64,000 nucleotides of DNA, from NCBI GenBank assembly GCA_037976565.1, contig CP137667.1:5723372-5787371 (forward strand), given 5' to 3'. The position numbers were made by a program, and so were the translations under genes. This DNA comes from Mesocentrotus franciscanus. Taxonomy: Eukaryota > Echinodermata > Echinoidea > Camarodonta > Strongylocentrotidae. The notes below the pieces were generated by a model. The model had not been told where the DNA came from. It worked only from the letters and a program-made list of their open reading frames with translations, and did not search any database. Of this stretch, positions 21,408 through 34,652 are shown piece after piece; the stretch's first letter is position 1; each line of letters opens with the position of its first letter.

Positions 21408-23866
21408 TTTTTATTTCATCCGTACACTTTTTGTGTAAACGTTTACTCGAAATCGACATGGTCAATTTCCTTCAATTTCTGTCAGTCATCAGGCCCTATA
21501 ATATCAAGTTCTAGTAACTTTTTCAAGGTCATGGGGTCATCGTGACGTCATCCAGGCGCCATTTTGTAAACATCAGGTCATTATCTTATCTCGATAACGA
21601 GTCATCAAAAATCAACCATATTTGGTATACATCAATTTTAGGTCAAAGGTCAACAAAAATGTCGACAAAATCCGCGCGCACCTCGACGCGCGCGTACGCG
21701 CGCATCAAAATTTCAAAATGCTCCAATTCGTCCCAAATTTTGTTTGCATACGTTTCAGGCCATTTTAAGCATTTTCAAAATTTGCGCGCGCACTTATGCG
21801 CGCGCGTTTTCGCGCGTTTTGGCATTTTGCAACATCAAATCGCCAAATTTTTCTGTCATCATATTTGGCACATTTTTCCAAGCATTTTGATACCTTGTTC
21901 ACTTTTTCTGACCAGTAATAACGCAATGAGCGTCCGTCAAAGTATAACAGCACCCGCGGACCGCGCTATCTCTATCCACAATACATAGGCAAAAACATGC
22001 CTATACAAAACTCATTGTAACTCTTCAGAATGGATGGATACCCCAATTTTTTTCATATTTGGATAGATTATGAGTCGGAGATATGATTTCATGTCTCATT
22101 TGACCCTCAATTAACTCATGACGTCATCATAATGGCCTCCGAACTCAAAATTTCAATTTGCATATTATGACGTCAGCATATTTTTGGAAAATTGATTGTA
22201 TCTCTGTAAATATTGATCGATTTTCTTCCAAATTTTGATATGTTCTAGCTGAGACAATTCTCTACAAATGCAGTCACCACGATTTTTCATTTTGACAAAG
22301 GCATCATGGCGTATTTTTGCGATTAAAGGAGGCATGTCAATTTTTCACATTTTGCGTGTATTCTCTATGGGACATGACTTTTTCAAAACTGGATTCTACA
22401 TTCCGTCTTTCGCGAGCAATATCTCCGTCGTTTTAGCTTTGTTTTCGCTGAGCTTCGAGTATGTTGTAGCTGAGACAATAAGCTATCACAAGTGTGCCCT
22501 TTATTTTTCGATCAGATGCCGGGATCATGCTCATATTTCACTTGCAAAGTGGGATTTGAGAATTCCATTTTCCGTTCACGTGTAATGTCTATGTGGATTA
22601 TTTTGGTATAGTGGTCATAGCACTTGCCTCCCATTCCGGCGACCCAAGTTCGATTCCTGGTGGGTCATTTTTTTTTTTTTTTTTGCCGTCGTTTTAAATT
22701 TGATTTTATGATCTTCTTCGACTATTATAACATATTATCATATACAATCACAAACAATGTAATAAAATGCCTAATTTTGCGTGTTATATCTATGGGAGAA
22801 GAATGTCAATCGTTTGAGTACAACCCTATGGGAAATCTGATTCCTTGTCGTGTATTAAACCTATAGGGTTAATCTCCCAAGTCTGTTGGAATATATCAAA
22901 TCATCCCATTTTCATGATGTTTAGTCTCCTTCCCAGACGTTTATACTTTCCAGTTATTCAGCCCAGGTATATGCAATGTTTACGTCTCTCCCGTGGACAT
23001 AGAATTGTTTACATGTCTATAACTTCTCTTTCTCTATAATATAGTAAATATTCAATTCTATTTATGCTGGAAATATTAAATGCATCGTTCTCCATTGCAT
23101 CTCTTTCTCTTGCTCTGTCTCTCCTCTCTCTCTTGCTCTGTTTCCCTTCCCCTCTCTTGATCTGCCCTCTATCCTTCTCTTGCTCTCTCATTGCATCTCT
23201 CTCTCTACTCTTTCACTCTCTCCCTATCTCTGTCTCCCTCTCTTGCTCTGCCTAGCTCCCTCTGTCTCTGCCTCTCATTGTATACTCTCTCACCCTCTCC
23301 CTTTCCCGGCCTCTGGTTCTCGTTCTCCCTCCGATATCTATTGTAATTTTCTTTAATTTCCACTAGCTCTTCATTTTGCCCTTTGTATTCTTATTTCACC
23401 CCTACCATGTTTCCTTATACTATCCTCTCTCCTTCAAAGTGTATGCATTCTGATTCCTCTTTCTTCCCTCGGTCCAGCTCATGTATTTTTACATGTCAAT
23501 AACTCGTCTCCCTCTCTCCTTCTCTATATCTATATTTTCATTAAATTTCATTATGATCATGATTTTGATCATAATCATTTCTCAATATTTTGTTCATCAG
23601 TTAAGTTATCACTTCAGTTCAGGTCACAGTTCAATCTATCAGTTCATTCATCAGTTCATCAGTTTAGCTCATCAATTCAGTTCATTTCACATCAGTTCAA
23701 TCTATCAGTTCATCAGTTCATCAGTACTTCATTCATCAGTTCATATCTTAATACATCATTTTACATTAACAACATTAAATTGGATCATTGAATTGAAGAT
23801 TAGCATGATCATAAGAATTGAAGACAGATCACCTAATTCGTCCTGAATGACGAATTAAATTTCTAG
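21408..23866 (+). repeat. Array unit 3 (type A)
   Basis: Begins directly after CTAG, with no 5' hairpin. DR1 at 21640-21652. Ends in CTAG at 23863-23866. The hairpin loop has an extra A (CTGAA), a variant shared with unit 4. Confidence 0.75.
22595..22667 (+). pseudogene. tRNA-Gly-like module, unit 3
   Basis: Same A and B boxes; T-run of 17 bases (22668-22684). Confidence 0.6.
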
Positions 23867-25539
23867 TTTATTTTTATTTCATCCGTTACTTTTTGTGTAA
23901 ACGTTTACTCGAAATCGACATGGTCAATTCCTTCCAATTTCTGTCAGTCATCAGGCCCTATAATATCAAGTTCAAGTAACTTTTTCAAGGTCATGGAGTC
24001 ATCATGACGTCATCCAGGCGCCATTTTGTAAACATCAGGTCATTATCATATCTCGATAACGAGTCATCAAAATCAACCATATTTNNNNNNNNNNNNNNNN
24101 NNNNNNNNNNNNNNNNNNNNNNNNNNNNNNNNNNNNNNNNNNNNNNNNNNNNNNNNNNNNNNNNNNNNNNNNNNNNNNNNNNNNNNNNNNNNNNNNNNNN
24201 NNNNNNNNNNNNNNNNNNNNNNNNNNNNNNNNNNNNNNNNNNNNNNNNNNNNNNNNNNNNNNNNNNNNNNNNNNNNNNNNNNNNNNNNNNNNNNNNNNNN
24301 NNNNNNNNNNNNNNNNNNNNNNNNNNNNNNNNNNNNNNNNNNNNNNNNNNNNNNNNNNNNNNNNNNNNNNNNNNNNNNNNNNNNNNNNNNNNNNNNNNNN
24401 NNNNNNNNNNNNNNNNNNNNNNNNNNNNNNNNNNNNNNNNNNNNNNNNNNNNNNNNNNNNNNNNNNNNNNNNNNNNNNNNNNNNNNNNNNNNNNNNNNNN
24501 NNNNNNNNNNNNNNNNNNNNNNNNNNNNNNNNNNNNNNNNNNNNNNNNNNNNNNNNNNNNNNNNNNNNNNNNNNNNNNNNNNNNATCAAATCATCCCATT
24601 TTTATGATGTTTAGTCTCCTTCCCAGACGTTTATACTTCCAGTTATTCAGCCCAGGTATATGCAATCTATACGCCTCTCCGCGGACATAGAATTGTGTAC
24701 ATGTCTATAACTTCTCTTCTCTATAATATAGTAAATATTCAATTCTATTTATGCTGAAATATTAAAAGCATCGTTCTCCATTGCACTCTTTCTTGCTCTG
24801 TCTCTCCTCTCTCTCTTGCTCTGTTTTCCTTCCCCTCTCTTTGATCTGCCCTCTATCCTTCTCTCTTGCTCTCTCATTGCATCTCTCTACTCTTTCACTC
24901 TCTCCCTATCTCTGTCTCCTCTCTTGCTCTGCCTAGCTCCCTGTCTCTGCCTCTCATTGTATACTCTCTCACCCTCTCCCTTTCCCGGCCTCTGGTTCTC
25001 GTTCTCCTCCGATATCTATTGTAATTTTCTTTAATTTCCACTAGCTCTTCATTTTGCCCTCTGTATTCTTATTTCACCCCTACCATGTATCCTTATACTA
25101 TCCTCTCTCCTTCAAAGTGTATGCATTCTGATTCCTCTTTTTTCCTCGGTCCAGCTCATGTATTTTTACATGACAATAACTCTTCCTCTCCTCCTTCTCT
25201 ATATCTATATTTTCATTAAATTTCATTATGATCATGATTTTGATCATAATCATTTCTCAAATTTTGTTCATCAGTTAAGTTATCACTTCAGTTCAGGTCA
25301 CAGTTCAATCTATCAGTTCATTCATCAGTTCATCAGTTTAGCTCATCAATTCAGTTCATTTCACATCAGTTCAATCTATCAGTTCATCAGTTCATCAGTA
25401 CTTCATTCATTAATTCATATCTTAATACATCATTTTACATTAACATCATTAAATTGATCATTGAATTGAAGATTAGCATAATCATAAGAATTGAAGACAG
25501 ATCACCTAATTCGTCCTGAATGACGAATTAAATTTCTAG
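23867..25539 (+). repeat. Array unit 4 (type A), interrupted by assembly gap
   Basis: Only the first 220 bases and the last 950 are sequenced. Compared with its neighbours, roughly 1.2-1.3 kb is missing, including the DR1 and tRNA-like module, so the 500-N gap is shorter than the true distance. Ends in CTAG at 25536-25539. Confidence 0.7.
24085..24584. other. Assembly gap (500 N)
   Basis: Exactly 500 unknown bases inside unit 4. A round number like this is usually a placeholder, so the copy number of the array is uncertain. Confidence 0.99.
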
Positions 25540-27937
25540 TTTATTTTTATTTCATCCGTACACTTTTTTGTGTAAACGTTTACTTGAAATCGACATGTTC
25601 AATTTCCTTCGAATTTCTGTCAGTCATCAGGCCCTATAATATCAAGTTCAAGTAACTTTTCAAGGTCATGGAGTCATCATGACGTCATCCAGGCGCCATT
25701 TTGTAAACATCAGGTCATTATCATATCTCGATAACGAGTCATCAAAAATCAACCATTTGGTATACATCAATTTTAGGTCAAAGGTCAACAAAAATGTCGA
25801 CAAAATCCGCGCGCGCACCTCGACGCGCGCGTACGCGCGCATCAAAATTTCAAAATGCTCCAATTGTCCCAAATTTTGTTTGCACACGTTTCAGGCCATT
25901 TTAAGCATTTTCAAAATTTGCGCGCGCACTTGTGCGCGCGTTTTCGCGCGTTCTGGCATTTTGCAACATCGAATCACCAAATTTTTTCTGTCATCATATT
26001 TGGCACATTTTTCCAAGCATTTTGATACCTTGTTTAACTTTTTCTGACCAGTAATAACGCAATGAGCGTCCGTCAAAGTATAACAGCACCCGCGGACCGC
26101 GCTATTCTATCCACAATACATAGGCAAAAACATGCCTATACAAAACTCATTGTAACTCTTCAGAATGGATGGATACCCCCAATTTTTTTTTCATATTTGG
26201 ATAGATTATGAGTCGGAGATATGATTTCATGTCTCATTTGACCCTCAATCAACTCATGACGTCATCATATCGGCCTCCGAACTCAAAATTTCAATTTGCA
26301 TATTATGACGTCAGCATATTTTGGAAAATTGATTGTATCTCTGTAAATATTGATCGATTTTCTTCCAAATTTTGATATGTTCTAGCTGAGACAATTTTCT
26401 ACAAATGCAGTCACCACGATTTTTCATTTTGACAAAGGCATCATGACGTATTTTGGGATTAAAGGAGGCATGTCAATTTTTCACATTTTGCGTGTATTCT
26501 CTATGGGACATGACTTTTTCCTAAACTGGATTCTACATTCCCGTCTTTCGCGAGCAATATCTCCGTCGTTTTAGCTTTGTTTTCGCCGAGCTTCGAGTAT
26601 GTTGTAGCTGAGACAATAAGCTATCAAGTGTGCCCTTTATTTTTCGATCAGATGCCGGGATCAAGCTCATATTTCACTTGCAAAGTGGGATTTGAGAATT
26701 CCATTTTCCGTTCACGTGTAATGTCTATGTGGATTATTTTGGTATAGTGGTCATAGCACTTGCCTCCCATTCCGGCGACCCAAGTTCGATTCCTGGTGGG
26801 TCATTTTTTTTTTTTTTTTTTGCCGTCGTTTTAAATTTGATTTTATGATCTTCTCCGACTATTATAACATATTATCATATAAAATCACAAACAATGTAAT
26901 AAAATGCCTAATTTTGCGTGTTATATCTATGGGAGAAGAATGTCAATCGTTTGAGTACAACCCTATGGGAAATCTGATTCTTGTCGTATAACTAAGGAAT
27001 ATCAAATCATCCCATTTTTATGATGTTTAGTCTCTTAGACGTTTATACTTTCCAGTTATTCAGCCCAGGTATATGCAATCTATATGTCTCTCCTGCGGAC
27101 ATAGAATTGTTTACATGTCTATAACTTCTCTTCTCTATAATATAGTAAATATTCAATTCTATTTATGCTGGAAATATTAAAAGCATCGTTCTCCATTGCA
27201 CTTTTCTCTTGCTCTCTCTTGCTCTGTTTCCCTTCCCCTCTCTTGATCTGCCCTCTATCCTTCTCTTGCTCTCTCATTGCATCTCTCTACTCTTTCACTC
27301 TCTCCCTATCTCTGTCTCCTCTCTTGCTCTGCCTAGCTCCCTGTCTCTGCCTCTCATTGTATATCTCTCACCCTCTCCCTTTCCCGGCCTCTGGTTCTCG
27401 TTCTCCTCCGATATCTATTGTAATTTTCTTTAATTTCCTCTAGCTCTTCATTTTGCCCTCTGTATTCTTATTTCACCTACCATGTTTCCTTATACTATCC
27501 TCTCTCCTTCAAAGTGTATGCATTCTGATTCCTCTTTCTTCCTCGGTCCAGCTCATGTATTTTTACATGTCAATAACTCTCTCTCCTCTCCTTCTCTATA
27601 TCTATATTTTCATTAAATTTCATTATGATCATGATTTTGATCATAATCATTTCTCAATATTTTGTTCATCAGTTAAGTTATCACTTCAGTTCAGGTCACA
27701 GTTCAATCTATCAGTTCATTCATCAGTTCATCAGTTTAGCTCATCAATTCAGTTCATTTCACATCAGTTCAATCTATCAGTTCATCAGTTCATCAGTACT
27801 TCATTCATTAATTCATATCTTAATACATCATTTTACATTAACATCATTAAATTGGATCATTGAATTGAAGATGAGCATGATCATAAGAATTGAAGACAGA
27901 TCACCTAATTCGTCCTGATGACGAATTAAATTTCTAG
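25540..27937 (+). repeat. Array unit 5 (type A)
   Basis: DR1 at 25775-25787. A short deletion removes the segment that reads TATAGGGTTAATCTCCCAAG in neighbours (near 26990). Ends in CTAG at 27934-27937. Confidence 0.75.
26731..26803 (+). pseudogene. tRNA-Gly-like module, unit 5
   Basis: Same A and B boxes; T-run of 18 bases (26804-26821). The unit 4 copy would lie in the assembly gap. Confidence 0.6.
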
Positions 27938-30355
27938 TTTATTTTTATTTCATCCGTACACTTTTTGTGTAACGTTTACTCGAAATCGACATGGTCAATT
28001 TCCTTCAAATTTCTGTCAGTCATCAGGCCCTATAATATCAAGTTCTAGTAACTTTCTCAAGGTCATGGGGTCATCGTGACGTCATCCAGGCGCCATTTTG
28101 TAAACATCAGGTCATTATCTTATCTCGATAACGAGTCATCAAAAATCAACCATATTTGGTATACATCAATTTTAGGTCAAAGGTCAACAAAAATGTCGAC
28201 AAAATCCGCGTGCGCACTCGACGCGCGCACGCGCGCATCAAAATTTCAAAATGCTCCAATTCGTCCCAAATTTTGTTTGCACACGTTTCAGGCCATTTTA
28301 AGCATTTTCAAAATTTGCGCGCGCGCACTTATGCGCGCGTTTTCGCGCGTATTGGCATTTTGCAACATCAAATCGCCAAATTTTTCTGTCATCATATTTG
28401 GCACATTTTTCCAAGCATTTTGATACCTTGTTTACTTTTTCTGACCAGTAATAACGCAATGAGCGTCCGTCAAAGTATAACAGCACCCGCGGACCGCGCT
28501 ATCTCTATCCACAATACATAGGCAAAAACATGCCTATACAAAACTCATTGTAACTCTTCAGAATGGATGGATACCCCAATTTTTTTCATATTTGGATAGA
28601 TTATGAGTCGGAGATATGATTTCATGTCTCATTTGACCCTCAATCAACTCATGACGTCATCATATCGGCCTCCGAACTCAAAATTTCAATTTGCATATTA
28701 TGACGTCAGCATATTTTTGAAAATTGATTGTATCTCTGTAAATATTGATCGATTTTCTTCCAAATTTTGATATGTTCTAGCTGAGACAATTCTCTACAAA
28801 TGCAGTCACCACGATTTTTCATTTTGACAAAGGCATCATGACGTATTTTTGGGATTAAAGGAGGCATGTCAATTTTTCACATTTTGCGTGTATTCTCTAT
28901 GGGACATGACTTTTTCCTAAACTGGATTCTACATTCCCGTCTTTCGCGAGCAATATCTCCGTCGTTTTAGCTTTGTTTTCGCTGAGCTTTGAGTATGTTG
29001 TAGCTGAGACAATAAGCTATCACAAGTGTGCCCTTTATTTTTCGATCAGATGCCGGGATCAAGCTCATATTTCACTTGCAAAGTGGGATTTGAGAATTCC
29101 ATTTTCCGTTCACGTGTAATGTCTATGTGGATTATTTTGGTATAGTGGTCATAGCACTTGCCTCCCATTCCGGCGACCCAAGTTCGATTCCTGGTGGGTC
29201 ATTTTTTTTTTTTTGCCGTCGTTTTAAATTTGATTTTATGATCTTCTTCGACTATTATAACATATTATCATATACAATCACAAACAATGTAATAAAATGC
29301 CTAATTTTGCGTGTTATATCTATGGGAGAAGAATGTCAATCGTTTGAGTACAACCCTATGGGAAATCTGATTCCTTGTCGTGTATTAAACCTATAGGGTT
29401 AATCTCCCAAGTCTGTTGGAATATATCAAATCATCCCATTTTCATGATGTTTAGTCTCCTTCCCAGACGTTTATACTTTCCAGTAATTCAGCCCAGGTAT
29501 ATGCAATCTTTACGTCTCTCCCGCGGACATAGAATTGTTTACATGTCTATAACTTCTCTCTTTCTCTATAATATAGTAAATATTCAATTCTATTTATGCT
29601 GGAAATATTAAAAGCATCGTTCTCCATTGCATCTCTTTCTCTTGCTCTCTCTTGCTCTGTTTCCCTTCCTCTCTTGATCTGCCCTCTATCCTTCTCTTGC
29701 TCTCTCATTGCATCTCTCTCTACTCTTTCACTCTCTCCCTATCTCTGTCTCCCTCTCTTGCTCTGCCTAGCTCCTCTGTCTCTGCCTCTCATTGTATACT
29801 CTCTCACCCTCTCCCTTTCCGGCCTCTGGTTCTCGTTCTCCTCCGATATCTATTGTAATTTTCTTTAATTTCCTCTAGCTCTTCATTTTGCCCTTTGTAT
29901 TCTTATTTCACCCTACCATGTCCTCTCTCCTTCAAAGTGTATGCATTCTGATTCCTCTTTCTTCCCTCGGTCCAGCTCATGTATTTTTACATGTCAATAA
30001 CTCGTCTCCCTCTCTCCTTCTCTATATCTATATTTTCATTAAATTTCATTATGATCATGATTTTGATCATAATCATTTCTCAATATTTTGTTCATCAGTT
30101 AAGTTATCACTTCAGTTCAGGTCACAGTTCAATCTATCAGTTCATTCATCAGTTCATCAGTTTAGCTCATCAATTCAGTTCATTTCACATCAGTTCAATC
30201 TATCAGTTCATCAGTACTTCATTCATCAGTTCATATCTTAATACATCATTTTACATTAACATCATTAAATTGGATCATTGAATTGAAGATTAGCATGATC
30301 ATAAGAATTGAAGACAGATCACCTAATTCGTCCTGATGACGAATTACTTTTCTAG
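27938..30355 (+). repeat. Array unit 6 (type A)
   Basis: DR1 at 28174-28186. Its 3' half matches unit 1 at diagnostic positions where units 2 and 3 differ: CAATCTTTACG, CCGCGGAC, and absence of the TTTCCTTATACTAT segment after ACCATG. Ends in CTAG at 30352-30355. Confidence 0.75.
29129..29201 (+). pseudogene. tRNA-Gly-like module, unit 6
   Basis: Same A and B boxes; T-run of 13 bases, the same length as in unit 1. Confidence 0.6.
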
Positions 30356-32491
30356 TTTTTATTTATTTCTCCCCCCTTTTTTGTGTAGACGATAACTCAA
30401 GATCGGTACAGTCAATTTCTTTCAATTTTGGCACAGTCATGGGTCATTGTCATGAGACGTGACAGGAACATTTTCAAGGTCATCAGGTCTTCATGACGTC
30501 ATCCAGGCGCCATTTTGTGTTTTTTGGTACTTTCAACTCATGATCATATCTTCATAACGGAAAGTCATTTCTCATTCATATTTATCATGATCAAGGTCAA
30601 TATCCGTCCGGTCAATTTCAGGTCAAAAAACGCGCGCATGCGTACGTCCGCGCGTGAGCGCGCGCAAAATTTCAAAATGCTCAAAATCACTCAAATTCAA
30701 ATGAGATACGTTTCAGGCCATTTTAAGCATGTCGCAAAAAAAACGCGCACGCGCGCATGCGCGCGCGTTTTCGCGCGTACTGGCATTTTGCAACATCGAA
30801 TCGCCAATTTTTTTCTGTCATCATATTTGGCACATGTCTCCAAGCATTTTGATATCTTGTTTATCTTTTTCTGACCAGTAATAACGCAATGAGCGTCCGT
30901 CAAAGTATAACAGCACCGCGACCGCGCTATTCTATCCACAATACATGGGCAAAAACATGCCTATACAAAATTCATTGTAACTCTTCAGAATGGATGGATA
31001 ACCCCAATTTTTTTTCATATTTGGATAGATTATGAGTCGGAGATATGATTTCATGTCTCATTTGACCCTCAATTAACTCATGACGTCATCATAATGGCCT
31101 CCGAACTCAAAATTTCAATTTGCATATTATGACGTCAGCATATTTTTGGAAAATTGATTGTATCTCTGTAAATATTGATCGATTTTCTTCCAAATTTTGA
31201 TATGTTCTAGCTGAGACAATTCTCTACAAATGCAGTCACACGATTTTTCATTTTGACAAAGGCATCATGGCGTATTTTTGCGATTAAAGGAGGCATGTCA
31301 ATTTTTCACATTTTGCGTGTATTCTCTATGGGACATGACTTTTTCTCAAAACTGGATTCTACATTCCGTCTTTCGCGAGCAATATCTCCGTCGTTTTAGT
31401 TTTGTTTTCGCTGAGCTTTGAGTATGTTGTAGCTGAGACAATAAGCTATCACAAGTGTGCCCTTTATTTTTCGATCAGATGCCGGGATCATGCTCATATT
31501 TCACTTGCAAAGTGGGATTTGAGAATTCCATTTTCCGTTCACGTGTAATGTCTATGTGGATTATTTTGGTATAGTGGTCATAGCACTTGCCTCCCATTCC
31601 GGCGACCCAAGTTCGATTCCTGGTGGGTCATTTTTTTTTTTTTGCCGTCGTTTTAAATTTGATTTTATGATCTTCTTCGACTATTATAACATATTATCAT
31701 ATACAATCACAAACAATGAATTAAAATGCCTAATTTTGCGTGTTATAGCTATGAGAGAGGAATGTCAATCGTTTGAGTACAACCCTATGGGAAATCTGGT
31801 TCCTTGTCGTGTATACAATATCAAATCACCTTGCTAGTCTCCTTCCCAGACGTTTATACTTTTTCCAGTTATTCAGCCCAGGTATATGCATGTTTACGTC
31901 TCTCCCGTGGACATAGAATTGTTTACTTGTCTATGCTTCTCTCTTCTCTATATTAAATTCTATTTATGCTGGATATATTGAATGCATCGTTCTCTATTGT
32001 ATCTCTCTTTCTCCTCTCTCTTGCTCTGTGTTTCCTTCTCCTCTCTTATTTTGCCCCTCTCCTTCTCTTGCTCTGTCTCTGCATATATATATCTCTCTAC
32101 TCTTTACCCTCTCCCTCCTCTACCTCGACCTCTTGCCTTGCCTCCCTCTTATTCTCTTGCTCTGTCTCCCTCTGCCTCTGCCCTTCTCTTTTTCTTCTCT
32201 CACCCTCTACCTCTCCCGCCTCTGGTTCTCGTTCTCCTTCTATTATGTCTTGTAATGTTCCTTAATTTTCTATAGCTCTGCCCTTTGCCCTTTGGCCTTG
32301 GAACTCAAAATACGAATTTGCATATTATGACGTCAGCATATTTATGGAAAATTGATTGTATCTCTGTAAATATGGATCGATTTTCTTCCAAATTTTGATA
32401 TGTTGTAGCTAAGACAATTTTCTACAAGATCAGTTATTCAGATTACATAACAGACCACCTAATTCGTCCTCATGACGAATTACATTTCTAG
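30356..32491 (+). repeat. Array unit 7 (A/B hybrid)
   Basis: The 5' part is type B (GATAACTCAAGATCGG, ATCCGTCCGGTCAA). The middle returns to type A (CAGTAATAACGCAATGAGCG and GTATAACAGCACC), and the 3' end is type B (CTTGGAACTCAAAATACG, ACAGACCACCTAATTCG). The DR1 is lost. Ends in CTAG at 32488-32491. Confidence 0.75.
31558..31630 (+). pseudogene. tRNA-Gly-like module, unit 7
   Basis: Module unchanged although this unit is an A/B hybrid; T-run of 13 bases. Confidence 0.6.
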
Positions 32492-34652
32492 TTTATTTTT
32501 ATTTATTTCCGCCTTTTTGTGTAGAGGATAACTCAAGATCGGTTCTGTCAATTTCTTTCAATTTTGGCACAGTCATAGGTCATAGTCATGAGACGTGACA
32601 GTAACATTTTCAAGGTCATCAAGTCTTCATGACGTCATCCAGGCGCCATTTTGTGTTTTTTTGGTACTTTCAACTCATGATCATATCTTCATAACGGAAA
32701 GTCATTTCTCATTCATATTTATCATGATCAAGGTCAATATCCGTCCGGTCAATTTCAGGTCAAAAACGCGCGCGCATGCGTCCGCGCGTCAGCGCGCGCA
32801 AAATTTCAAAATGCTCAAATCGTCTCAAATTCATTTTGATACGTTTCAGGCCATTTTAAGCATTTCGCAAAAAACGCGCACACACGAATGCGCGCGTTTT
32901 CGCGACGGCCGAACGCAACATAAATCGCCATTTTTTTTGTCATGATATTCCCATTTTTTTGAACAATTTGATACCATGTTTATCTTTTATGACCATTAAT
33001 AACGGAATGAGCGTCCGTTCAAGAAACATGTCCGTGCGCGCGATCTCTTGTAATACATAGCATATATGGGCAAAAACATGCCTATACAAAATTCATTGTA
33101 ACTCTTCAGAATGGATGGGAACTCCAATTTTTTTCATATTTGGATAGATTATGAGTCGGAGATATGATTTCATGTCTCATTTGACCCTCAATTAACTCAT
33201 GACGTCATCATAATGGCCTCCGAACTCAAAATTTCAATTTGCATATTATGACGTCAGCATATTTTTGGAAAATTGATTGTATCTCTGTAAATATTGATCG
33301 ATTTTCTTCCAAATTTTGATATGTTCTAGCTGAGACAATTCTCTACAAATGCAGTCATCACGATTTTTCATTTTGACAAAGGCATCATGGCGTATTTTTG
33401 CGATTAAAGGAGGCATGTCAATTTTTCACATTTTGCGTGTATTCTCTATGGGACATGACTTTTTCTCAAAACTGGATTCTACATTCCGTCTTTCGCGAGC
33501 AATATCTCCGTCGTTTTAGTTTTGTTTTTGCTGAGCTTTGAGTATGTTGTAGCTGAGACAATAAGCTATCACAAGTGTGCCCTTTATTTTTCGATCAGAT
33601 GCCGGGATCATGCTCATATTTCACTTGCAAAGTGGGATTTGAGAATTCCATTTTCCGTTCACGTGTAATGTCTATGTGGATTATTTTGGTATAGTGGTCA
33701 TAGCACTTGCCTCCCATTCCGGCGACCCAAGTTCGATTCCTGGTGGGTCATTTTTTTTTTTTTTTTTGCCGTCGTTTTAAATTTGATTTTATGATCTTCT
33801 TCGACTATTATAACATATTATCATATACAATCACAAACAATGTAATAAAATGCCTAATTTTGCGTGTTATATCTATGGGAGAAGAATGTCAATCGTTTGA
33901 GTACAACCCTATGGGAAATCTGGTATTAAACCTAATATAGGGTTTATCTCCCAACTCTGCTACAATATCAAATCACCTTGCTAGTCTCCTTCCCAGACGT
34001 TTTTACTTTTTCCAGTTATTCAGCCCAAGGTATATGCATGTTTACGTCTCTCCCGTGGACATAGAATTGTTTACTTGTCTATACTTCTCTTTCTCTATAT
34101 TAAATTCTATTTATGCTGGATATATTGAATGCATCGTTCTCCATTGCATCTCTCTTTCTCTCTCTCTCTTGCTCTGTTTCCTTCTCCTCTCTTATTTTGC
34201 CCCTCTCCTTCTCTTGCTCTGTCTCTGCATATATATCTCTCTACTCTTTTACCCTCTCCTCTCTCTCTCTGCCTCCCTCTACCTCGACCTCTTGCCTTGC
34301 CTCCCTCTTATTCTCTTGCTCTGTCTCCCTCTGCCTCTGCCCTTCTCTTTTTCTTCTCTCTCACCCTCTACCTCTCCCGCCTCTGGTTCTCGTTCTCCTT
34401 CTATTATGTCTTGTAATGTTCCTTAATTTTCTATAGCTCTGCCCTTTGCCCTTTGGCCTTGGAACTCAAAATACGAATTTGCATATTATGACGTCAGCAT
34501 ATTTATGGAAAATTGATTGTATCTCTGTAAATATGGATCGATTTTCTTCCAAATTTTGATATGTTGTAGCTAAGACAATTTTCTACAAGATCAGTTATTC
34601 AGATTACATAACAGACCACCTAATTCGTCCTCATGACGAATTACATTTCTAG
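32492..34652 (+). repeat. Array unit 8 (type B)
   Basis: Type B throughout, with CATTAATAACGGAATGAGCG and AAGAAACATGTCCGTGCG in place of the type A middle. Carries a second, diverged copy of the TTGCATATTATGACGTCAGC block near its 3' end. Ends in CTAG at 34649-34652. Confidence 0.75.
33678..33750 (+). pseudogene. tRNA-Gly-like module, unit 8
   Basis: Unchanged in a type B unit whose flanks have diverged; T-run of 17 bases. Confidence 0.6.

Noticed and set aside
24004..24690. 228-codon and 184-codon frames over the assembly gap
   Set aside because: They consist almost entirely of unknown residues from the N run.
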